A program made the position numbers and the translations under genes. A stretch of DNA of 64,000 nucleotides from Cichorium intybus. Taxonomy: Eukaryota; Streptophyta; Magnoliopsida; Asterales; Asteraceae. Positions 47,743-61,880 of this stretch are shown piece after piece. The notes beneath the pieces are model-generated. The model saw only the letters and a program-made list of their open reading frames with translations. It did not search any database and was not told the DNA's origin. Position 1 is the stretch's first letter. Every line of letters begins with the position of its first letter. Where the stretch lies: NCBI GenBank assembly GCA_023525715.1, contig CM042012.1:35288151-35352150 (forward strand), in the 5' to 3' direction.

Positions 47743-48775
47743 CTATAAAACAGGAAGTTTTATTAGTTTTATTGGTTTATCGGACGTAAAAACTTTACAC
47801 GAGTAATTTTACATTGCATGTCGCAAGCCATGATTGTTATCGGAGGGCATACGTCATGTCTTATGAGCATGTCGGGTAGTTGTCTTACGAAAAGGGAAGT
47901 TTTATAAATATTACGGTTCATAAAAGTTGGTGATTATAGAGAAAATGCACACTCCTGTTACATGTATGTTTATAACATAGATCATATATAAGTCATCTGT
48001 CATTTAAGGTAAGATTTTTTGAGTTTCCATTGAAACAGTTTACTTTTCAGGAAAAAGTTATCATGGCAAGATCAAGATTTCTACTAGTGACATATATAGG
48101 AGTATAACATTTGAGTTGATTCACATACACATATGCAAAAGTATTTTTGAGAACTCAAAGTTGTGTGAGAACTTAAGAATTTTTTTTCCAGCCAATATTT
48201 CTCTCTCAAAATACTACCACAAGAACCTAGACATTTCGTCTAGGCCAACCACAACTTAGATGTTGTAAAAAAAAAACGCAATCTTTTTCGTTTTTATAAA
48301 TGTGCATATGTATATTATTATCAATTGTACCTACAAACCCTTATCTGCCGATAACTTCCATTTTACATCGACTGATGATATTTTTGTATCTAACAAAGAA
48401 TTATCACGGGCACTGCTATGAAACAGCCTAAATGATAAAGCACAAGAAATTAAGAGCTATAAAAGAATCTAAGCATGCTTTGAATGCGCCACAATTGAAA
48501 GAAATTGCACAAAATTCGCAAAAAAATTTCTAAAATTTGAGTAAGCAAATATGCATCGATCGATGCGTTATGACACTGTTTCTGATCAGTCTCTTGTTGC
48601 AAATGCACATCGACTGTCGCAATAACTTGAAAAGTTGAAATCAGGCCCCTAATCAAGTAAAGAGCATGCAGGCAATAATCACATTCAATGTAAGGAGCGA
48701 CTTCCATAATCAACTACAGTAGTAAAGAAGATAATCTAGCGAAAGATATCGGTGAACAAACTCCGTTAGACTCAC

Positions 48776-48933
48776 CGATTCCGATCAAGCAACTGATCTG
48801 AGTAACCGTTGAAATTTGTTTGCTCTTTTTCAATTTTATGGCAGCTTTGCTGGTGATAGGCATTTCTCTCATAATGAAGCATACTAATTTTACATGGCTG
48901 CCACGTTGCAGCTTCTCCTTGCTCCGCCGCCAT
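48776..48933 (-). CDS. putative first exon of the second HSP20-like gene
   Basis: ATG at 48933 opens MAAEQGEAATWQPCKISMLH and runs 52 codons to a strong donor (AATCG|GTGAGT at 48776/48775). The start context and donor look real, and it faces the right way. Joining it straight to 47742 gives an early stop, so at least one more exon (perhaps within 48450-48713) or a different gene is implied. No domain recognised. Confidence 0.4.
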
Positions 48934-49201
48934 GCAGCCGTCGGTTCTCCGATTGTCTTTACCGGATTTTAAGGGTGATGGGAGGCTTTTTACGTCATGG
49001 GTTCGTCTTCTTGTAGGAGAGCACAATTGGTTCAAGTTTGTACAAAAATAACCAGTGCAAGAATGGTCAAACCAAGCCCTTATAGTTGGCTACGTTTGAC
49101 CAAAAGACCTTACACTTCTAAATATTGCTAGAAACGGCTCAAAACTTGCGCAAAAGAAATTACACTTTTGAGAAGGATAGTGTTTTTAGTGAAATATAAT
49201 A
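48934..49201. other. gene 5' flank and target site of the MULE
   Basis: Short spacer; 49193-49201 is the left target duplication AATATAATA. Confidence 0.5.
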
Positions 49202-49488
49202 GGGAAAATGACACTGTAGCACAATAATGTTACATGAATTGGTCGATTTGGTCCCTAATGTTTTTTTATTGCCACTAAAGGGAACAAAAAGTTAAAAACC
49301 GGTTATAATTCTCCCTTAGCCTTTGAAGCCGGTTGCGAATCCACCGTGGACCTTACGTGGAAGCCATGTGGACAAGACTTGGGGACCAAGGTTGGCCGGT
49401 TGGAAGGTGGTCCCCTTCCTTTAAAACCCGGGGTTTAGTGCATCAAATCTGGAAAACTTGTTACCCGAAAAAGAAACAGTAATTCTCG

Positions 49489-49830
49489 ATGTCTTCGTCA
49501 TCTTCATCCGGATTTTCTAACCTCGGTATAAATCTATCGGATCTTAACACCCCACTACAAAGCTCTAGCAACAGAGGTTGGAGTCTTAGGAGAGCCGAAT
49601 CAACCTCAATGGCGCCGGTGACTCGGGTGAGTAAATCAATCGGAGCATCGGGTGGTGGTGTACCGCCGTCTGGCGGACCGCCGCCGGGTGGTTCATATGT
49701 CAAAACAGAGGATTTTGAAGATTTGAAGAAACATTTGATACATTTCCAGAGAAATGTATACACCGGCATCGGGTGTTTGTTTGTGTGTTTGATTGGAATG
49801 GCGTGTGTGGGTTACTCCCATTTCAAGTGA
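49489..49830 (+). CDS. small convergent MULE gene; predicted tail-anchored protein
   Basis: Single exon, 113 residues. The N-terminus is Ser-rich (MSSSSSSGFSNLG), a Gly/Pro stretch follows (GGGVPPSGGPPPGG, about residues 55-68), then a charged helix (EDFEDLKKHLIHFQRN) and one hydrophobic segment GIGCLFVCLIGMACVGY ending five residues before the C-terminus. That is the layout of a tail-anchored membrane protein. I recognise no family. It starts 190 bp inside the left TIR, with TTTAAAACCC about 58 bp upstream as a possible TATA. By position it corresponds to mudrB of MuDR, but no similarity to it is claimed. It could be a captured host gene. Confidence 0.6.
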   Translation: MSSSSSSGFSNLGINLSDLNTPLQSSSNRGWSLRRAESTSMAPVTRVSKSIGASGGGVPPSGGPPPGGSYVKTEDFEDLKKHLIHFQRNVYTGIGCLFVCLIGMACVGYSHFK

Positions 49831-50694
49831 CCTCGAAGATCAAGTACCGGGGTTGGAAGATGAAGGGGTAGGTATTTTTGGGTTTATGGGATCGTGAAAA
49901 TCGGTATATTAAATGGTTTTTTTGTTTATGGGTTAAGGATTATCATCCCTGTTTTGTTCCATTTGAGGATCTTAATCCCGCTTTAGTTATGTTGGTTTTG
50001 TTTATGTGTTAAGTCGTTTGTAACTATGATGATCTTAATGGAGTATGAACTGCTTTAGTGTTAAATCGTTTTTAACTTTGGATTATGAACTGCTTTAATG
50101 GAGTATTAATATGTTTAATTGGTTAATGGCATTTACAGGAGCTGTTAGTATGTTAAAAATTAGGTTAATGGGGGTAAAGCGTGCATGGCTTAACAGATTA
50201 AGTTGTGCAGTCATGGCATTTACAAAAATGGCTTAATGGCATTTACAAATATGGCTTAATGGTTTTAATGGTATGGCTTAATGGTTTTAATAGTATGGCT
50301 GCATGGTTATGGCATGGCTTAACATATTAAGTTGTTCTATCATGTATAAAGTCCATCAATTTGTCATTGTCGTGTGTAGCATCAAGTCCATCTTCGATGG
50401 CTTAATCAAAATGAGTTAATGAAAATAAAATGTTGTGTGTAGCATCAAGGCCATGTTCCATGGCTCAATCATATTCAAAATGGCTTAATGGAAATAAAAT
50501 AAGAACCAAATATTCAAACAGAAGCATAACCAAATATGCAAAGTCACACTAAATATGGCAATGGTTAACCAAACATGCAAGATTAACCAATACACAATCA
50601 AAGTCATACTCAGAACATAAGTTTTGAAGTTAAGACTCAGACACAACACAAACACTTCTAACACTTTATTGTCACACAAACACCACAAACATTT
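49831..50694. other. intergenic core of the MULE with ATGGCTTAATGG repeats
   Basis: Between the two convergent stop codons. ATGGCTTAATGG-type units recur irregularly at 50190-50480. It probably holds both 3' UTRs; no coding region. Confidence 0.55.
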
Positions 50695-53540
50695 CTAATC
50701 TAAATCCACAGGGAGGTCAGAAGTGTTGCCTTCACCATTCTTGCCTTCAATTCTTTTTGCCAATTTTTTCTTGACAATCCTCTCTGACCTTTTTGGCTTA
50801 CGTTTCCCACTGCTTATGCTTTCTTGTGTCATCAAACCAACAACATCCTCCTCATTGACCATTATACTTTCACTTACTCCAATCCTAGCCTCATTTTCAT
50901 TTACTCCCTTCCCAGCCTCATTTTCATTTCCTCCAATCCCATCCTCATTTTCATTTTCTCCCTTCCCAGCCTCATTTTCTCCCTTCCCAGCCTCTTTATC
51001 TGTTGATGGATTGACTCCATTAGCTGCTTCACCTTCATCTTGCAAATTAGACTTTCTAGATGAACCTTTTGGTACTCTGACTTTAGGAGGCCTTTGAACT
51101 TGCTTACATGTTTTCTTGTTATGCCCAGGCTGCTTACAGATACCACACAGAAGTCTTTTGCCCACTTTAGACACTGTATGTCTTCCTACTCTTTCTGAAG
51201 CATCCCTTCTTCTTCTAACAGTTGGTCTACCTGGCATTCTCCTTTTAATTGGTGGCAAAGGAGGTGTGAAATAAGTAGATGGCCACATGTCACTTCCATT
51301 CATAGCTAGCAATGGATACTTGTAAGCATTCTTGTAAAAGGTAGCTAGATATAATGGGTCCACATATGCTTCAATTGTTCCATTTATGTATGAAATAGTT
51401 GCAATTGAATGAACACAGCCGTATCTATTTAGTTGCCACAGCCTGCAGGTGCAACTTTTCTTTTCCAAGTCAACTGCATAGGATTCTCCTAAGTTCCTGG
51501 TTTCAAATTGGAGAAGGCCACTAGGAAGTACTTGCCAGTATCTGCAAATTAACAAGTATGTTGTATAAGTTGCCCAGTTAAGTAGCATGAAAACCCACAT
51601 ATACATACCTTTGCTGGATTTTCAACTCATTAATTTTGTGTCTGATGGCTGGGCAAAGTTGGTAATCAGGCCAATTACATCCTTTCATTTGCAACTTATG
51701 CATCCTTTCCATCACATATGTACGTATCTCTTCAAGCATTGTTATAATTGGTTTTTTTCTTGCTTCAACAATAACACTATTGAAGCTTTCAAATACTCCA
51801 TTCTCTACAGCATCACACATGCTGTCAAATCTAAAAAATGCCCTTGACCAAGTCTTAGGATCCCTTTCCATTAGATGTTCATGAGCTGCAGGGTTTAAAA
51901 GCTCAATTTCTTTCATAACTGCTTTGAAATGAGGTTCCGTTATAGCCTTGCTTGCTTTCCAAAATAAGTTTTCAAAGTGAGCACCAGAAAATCTCTTTTT
52001 AAAGTTAGCATAAATATGCCTAGCACATTGCCTATGTTCAGCTTGTGGTAAAACTTCCTTGACAGCCTCTAAAAGACCCTACATGCCAACATTAAGGAAT
52101 TAAATTAATATCCAATCCATAAGTTTAAAAAAATTGAAATAAATAATGAAATTTTATTGACATCCATACCTTATGTTGATCTGACAGTAAAGTAACTCCA
52201 ACACCACTTTCAAGATGCAAATCTTCTGTAAGGTTCTCCATGAACCATTTCCAGTTTTCTTTATTTTCCACACAAACAACAGCCCAAGCAATTGGGAAAT
52301 TTTGATTATTGCCATCCCTTCCAATTGCACTTAACAACTCACCAGAACAATAACCTTTCAAAAAACACCCATCAAGGTTAATCACTCTTCTACAACCAGT
52401 TTTCCAACCCTTTCTTAAACCCTCAAAACACACATAAAACCTAGTGAAGTAATTTTTTCCATCTGGCATGCAATTTACCCCCACTTGCATATTAGACCCC
52501 AGATTAGATCTTCTAATTTCCTCTCCATATGACCAAAGTTTGGCATAGTGTTCAACTATGGTTCCCTGGATTAGAGTCAATGCATGCTTCTTTCCTCTCC
52601 TACATTGACTCATGCTAACCTCAATCCCAAATTTTTGTTTAACATCTTCTCTTAATTGTCTAACAGTCAATTTTTGGTTATGTAATATCTCATTAGTGTA
52701 GTAACTACCAATCCAAGCATAGTTGACAATTGAACCAAACTTGAAGTTCCTTGTACAATTATGCTCATGGATTAAAGACTTTATTTGGAATGAGTGCTCA
52801 TCACTCATCCATGAAGCCCATAGCCTAAAAGAGCAATCTCCATCACAACAATTTGCCAATAACCTCCTACTATCATTCCTTTTATAACACAATTGATATC
52901 CATTTGCAACAACATAGTTACAAAGCATATCTTTCAACTGTTTAGGGCTTTCAAAACGCATACCTAGTACAGGCTTCTGTTTTTTCCACTCAACATCTGG
53001 ATTAAACCTTGTTTGAACATCACTTTGCCTGTCAATCTCACCAATGTCAACTGGTCCTGGTTCGTGCTCACCCATCTGATTTTCTTCCCCATCTACCATC
53101 TCCGGTGGTGCTGTGGTGTTGTTCACAGGAGTGTTTAGGTCCAGTCTATCAATCTCCTCTGCTACACCGGAATGGTGATCTTCAGGGCTAATCACCTCAT
53201 CGTGGTCTTCAGCTATCCACTTCTGGACATTAGCACCGGTATGATCCATGTACATAGACACAACAGTTCCACAATGGTATGCGATCTCGATGAACTCAAC
53301 GTATTCCATTTCATCTTCAATCATCTTTAGTCCTTCTGCTAGCTCGCTCTCATGTAAGCAGTAATACAAGTTCCTGCATTTCTCTCCGGTAAATATTTCA
53401 AGAAACTTCACACATTCCTCTAAATCCATCCCCGCAAAATCAATGTCTTCAAACAGGTGATGCATTCCCTCTGTATAACTCAACGGTTGCCTGGTGAAGA
53501 CTCCATGGTAGTGAACATCCACTTTGCACTGTGATTCCAT
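50695..53540 (-). CDS. MULE transposase (MURA-like)
   Basis: Three exons (53540-52170, 52078-51609, 51541-50695) with GT/AG introns keep one frame and give 895 residues. The first third is acidic and variable. Next is the MuDR-type DNA-binding region (PVLGMRFESPKQLKDMLCNY, then CSFRLWASW and HEHNC). The DDE core shows INLDGCFLKG and LLSDQHK (joined to GLLEAV across intron 1), then AEHRQCARHIYANFKK. A SWIM zinc finger follows (SCTCRLWQLNRYGCVHSI), then a C-terminal knuckle CGICKQPGHNKKTC, GENE-rich repeats and a basic tail. The start at 53540 (MESQCKVDVHYHG) is preferred to an in-frame ATG 45 codons upstream that lacks conserved sequence. No stop or frameshift seen. It would cut and join the element's TIRs. 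Confidence 0.9.
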
Positions 53541-53888
53541 TATCGCGAAGAAGAAACTTCTTGAGAAAAAGGGTTTGCTGGGAAAGAGCTCGATAAGGGT
53601 TTCTAACAGTTTTGAACCGTAATCGTACGAATTACTCTTTAATAAGACCTCAAATTGAACACGTAGATTGAACACGATGACATGGACGATGACATGGATG
53701 ATGACTAGGATGCATCATAACATAATTTAACAACATGACCGGGTGACCCCTTCACTTTGGGGTCAATGGTATTTTAAACACTTTTTTAACTTTTTGTTCC
53801 CTTTAGTGGCAATAAAAAAACATTAGGGACCAAATTGACCAATTCCTGTAACATTATTGTGCTACAATGTCATTTTCCCAATATAATA

Positions 53889-58900
<5,012 letters not shown>

Positions 58901-59500
58901 GTAGGTATGTCTTCTTCCAATGAACATTTCAATTTTGGGTCAAATGATGCATTTAATGGGATCAATAAACTATACATGGAGGTACATGGAATATACATGG
59001 ATCACTCACCTAAAGAAGAGTTTGTTACCGGTCTAAGATAATATTTTAAATATGTTGTTAAATGATTAAGACTTACACAATACATCTTCAAATGTGGGTG
59101 ATGTTTATAGAACTCAAATATATAATGATATTGATTACCAAAGTGAGAATGACATTCAATAAATGAGGTTGTTAAGTATCGAATTCATGATCCAACAACC
59201 AAATGGAACAAGACAAAGCCACTGATTGGTGACATGTTTGAGTCCCATGTCCAGTTGAAGTTTTGCATAACAAACTGCCTAGTTGAGTTCCTATATACAG
59301 TTGGAAGTTGTAAAAGATATTATTCCACACGTGGAGCACAGGAAATGTGCTAGGCACATTTATGCCAATTTCAAGAAGTCCCACTCTGGTTTGGAGTTCA
59401 AGAAATTGTTTTGTGCAGCTGTCATTAGTATTGTAGAACCTGACTTCAGAACACACATGGAAACTGTAAGGAAGTTACACCCAAGTGTTTATGAATATAT

Positions 59501-61351
59501 TGTAAGACCCATTTTCATTTTGAGATGCTTACTAAGGTAAGTAGAGTTATTACCTTATAACCGGTATGGTCTTACATATGAGTTGTTTAGAGATGTGTTA
59601 ATCTAAAGTTAAAATTAGCCTAATCAAGTTGTAGAACTTTTCCTTAGCTTTCTAAGCATATAAGGATTGTTAAAAACGGATAAGAAACGAGAAAGTTATG
59701 ATCGAAAAACCAAGTGAAATTCCAGATTCACACGGGGGCGTGTAGATTCCACACGGGGTCGTGTAGAATCATGCAGTGAGCCAAAATTGAGTTCCAGACT
59801 TGCACGAGTCGTGTAGATTCTACACGGGGTCATGTAGAATCGTGCAGTAGCAAATAATAGAAGAGGTGGATCCACACGGGGTCGTGTAGAATCCACACGG
59901 GGTCGTGTGGATCTGACAGACCCTTTAAATGTACAGAAATGCTCATTACGGGAAAAACATTTCCTTTTCGACCTTGAGAGCTCCAAATGGCGATTTTGGG
60001 TCAAATTGAAGCTGGAGAATCGTAGGGAAACATGGGGAGATGCGGATCTAATCCCGTACACGCGTTCTTGCTTCCTAATTCGTTGAGGTGAGTGATTTCT
60101 TCGGTTTGGGATTTTTGAAACCCTAACTTTGATTTCGTGATTTCGTTATATATTATTATATATGTTGATAGTAGATTGTTAGTAGATGCCTTTAGAGTTA
60201 TTGGTGAGAGTATTGTCGAGTTTCTACGGTTGAATGAGTAGAACCGCGGAATTGGGGATTTCGGTAAATATTGAGTTGATATTTACCGTTTATACTTCTT
60301 TTTCCTCTTTTGATTGATACATCTTTGAGATAGATGATATTGAGATGATTGTGGATGTTGAAGAATTGATTTAGACTATGGTGATATAACCAAGTCTAGC
60401 GAACAGATGCCCGGTACGCGCAAATTGGGAGTTCCACGTACCAAGCCGATATTAGGTGAGTAGTTATAATTCATTATATATAGTTTGACTATATCTAAAT
60501 TGAATTATGGTACATGTTAATTGGTTGAGATACTAAGTTGTATGAGTTAAACAAGGTTTAGAATTCACTGTTATATACGAGTACTTGGTTTGAATGAATA
60601 TACTGAATGACTGAGATAATCATAGAGATTGAGTTAATAAATATGTTGTACATATATGTGTGTTGTATTGATATTGTGGTAGCTTAGAGTTAAAGTGGTT
60701 ATGTTAATTGTGGATAACAAGAGACGAGTTATAGTCTATACTTGAGCATAAGATCAGAGTATATGCTAGAGTGAGTAACTTAAAGAGTCTTTGAGTTTGA
60801 TTGCTACAACCATGATAACTGTTAAAATTGAGCATGATTAACAGTGAAATGAGTTTATACGAGTATGTAGGATTGAGTTTATAAGTAGTATCAGTTGAGA
60901 TACTTATTTATTGAGTTGATATTACTACTAATTAGCTGGTGTTTGTAAAGCTAATATGTTTGCAGGTTTCAGAGTTTAGAGAGAGTGAATATTGCTAATG
61001 AGACTAGTAAAAAGAAGAATGAGAAGAGAGTTTACTAAAAGAGATTGTGGAGTATGATTGAGATTTCTCACTAAGCTTTATAAGCTTACACTTGAGTTGT
61101 TTGTTGTTTTGCAGGTATCTGTAGCAGTGATAGGGGAAGGCATGTGATAAAGAGAGATAGACAACTCAGAGCATGTCCTTTAGTTGTGTTAGGTTTATTT
61201 GTAATGCCTGGTCAAATTTTAAGGACCTTTTGTGTAATTAATGTTTGATAACATCTTGTTTTTCCTGGGTTGAGTGCAAGTATACCCATTTTTAATGTAT
61301 AATTGTTTGCAAAATTTTGGGTGTACTTTGTATAAGAAACCGGGCATTACA
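59501..61351 (+). mobile_element. 1851-bp gypsy-type solo LTR
   Basis: It starts TGTAAGACCCATTTTC, ends CGGGCATTACA and is flanked by perfect TATAT (59496-59500 and 61352-61356). The MULE reading frame resumes beyond it, confirming an insertion. The ends resemble the gypsy LTR at 9505 (TGTAAGACCC...GTTACA), but the body is unrelated. It contains a hairpin array at 59727-59915. There is no internal region, so this is the product of LTR-LTR recombination. Confidence 0.88.
59727..59915. repeat. array of CACACGGGGTCGTG-type hairpins in the solo LTR
   Basis: Six units recur with a GGGGTC-like loop. The best are GATTCTACA/TGTAGAATC (59816-59841, perfect), ATCCACACG/CGTGTGGAT (about 59890-59912, perfect) and GATTCCACACG/CGTGTAGAATC (about 59745-59770, one mismatch). 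Stem changes at the T-A versus C-G position are compensated. Confidence 0.75.
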
Positions 61352-61628
61352 TATATGATGTCCAAATAGCCTAACACTTAGTACGGAGCCTTTTTGGTAC
61401 AGGTTATGCATGTAAAGTTGTTAAGAATGAAGTGTCTGAATGTTTTAATTTAATCATTTTGGATGTCAGGAGAAATCCATTGTTGACAATGCTTGAAGAA
61501 ATACGTATCTATGTAATTGATAGGTTTTCCCATATGTATGAAATTAGTTCAAAGTAGAATTCAAATGTTTGTCTAACTATATTGAAGAGAATGAGAGTAT
61601 TTTTCAGGAACATAAGGTATGATTAATT

Positions 61629-61880
61629 AGGGATGAGCACGAGTACGGACCAATACTGACAAACCTAAGAATCGAGAACCGATTTAGTAGGAGACAAATA
61701 ATCGGGAACCGAACCGAATACCCCAGTTCTAGTTCATATCAGTTCTGGTTCTGGTTCTAGTTTGAGTATACAATGATGTGTGCTATTAAGGGATGTGTTT
61801 GGTTCCAGACTTGGCCTGAACTGGACCGAGAACGGAAGAACCAAGAACCAATTTAGTAGGAAATAAAGAACCGAACAATC
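61629..61880. other. GAACC/GGTTC-rich repeat fragment
   Basis: TAGGGATGAGCACG at 61629 resembles the end of some non-autonomous DNA transposons; GAACCGAACCG- and GGTTCTGGTTC-type motifs and two copies of ACC(A/G)ATTTAGTAGGA follow. The opposite end is missing and the class is uncertain. Confidence 0.35.

Larger units (their letters stand above)
49202..53879. mobile_element. complete autonomous Mutator-like element (MULE)
   Basis: Left TIR 49202-49298 and right TIR 53783-53879 are 97 bp with three mismatches, starting GGGAAAATGACA. Perfect 9-bp duplications AATATAATA lie at 49193-49201 and 53880-53888. Inside are an intact-looking transposase gene reading leftward from the right TIR and a small gene reading rightward from the left TIR, the convergent layout of maize MuDR. 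High TIR identity, a perfect duplication and an unbroken transposase suggest a recent, possibly active element. It inserted about 270 bp upstream of the putative first exon of the second HSP20-like gene. Confidence 0.92.
58901..61620 (+). pseudogene. decayed MULE transposase, split by a solo LTR
   Basis: Left of the LTR: TTKWNKTKPLIGDMFESHVQL (minus its last residue; about 59195-59260) matches the DNA-binding entry of the intact transposase here (PVLGMRFESPKQL). Then LEVVKDIIPHVEHRKCARHI (about 59301-59360) and SGLEFKKLF match the region after its second catalytic Asp. The catalytic core between them is deleted. Right of the LTR, ECFNLII and RRNPLLTMLEEIRIYV (about 61437-61520) continue it, after stops and a frameshift near 61365-61430. 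It belongs to a related but different MULE family. 58901-59160 may be the eroded N-terminus. Confidence 0.75.

Noticed and set aside
50723..51097. Plus-strand frame of 124 codons opposite the MULE transposase
   Set aside because: It is the antisense shadow of the GENE-rich C-terminal repeats of the transposase exon.
59696..60061. Minus-strand frame with TRPRVDS-type repeats
   Set aside because: It reads through the hairpin repeats of a solo LTR; no independent evidence for a protein.
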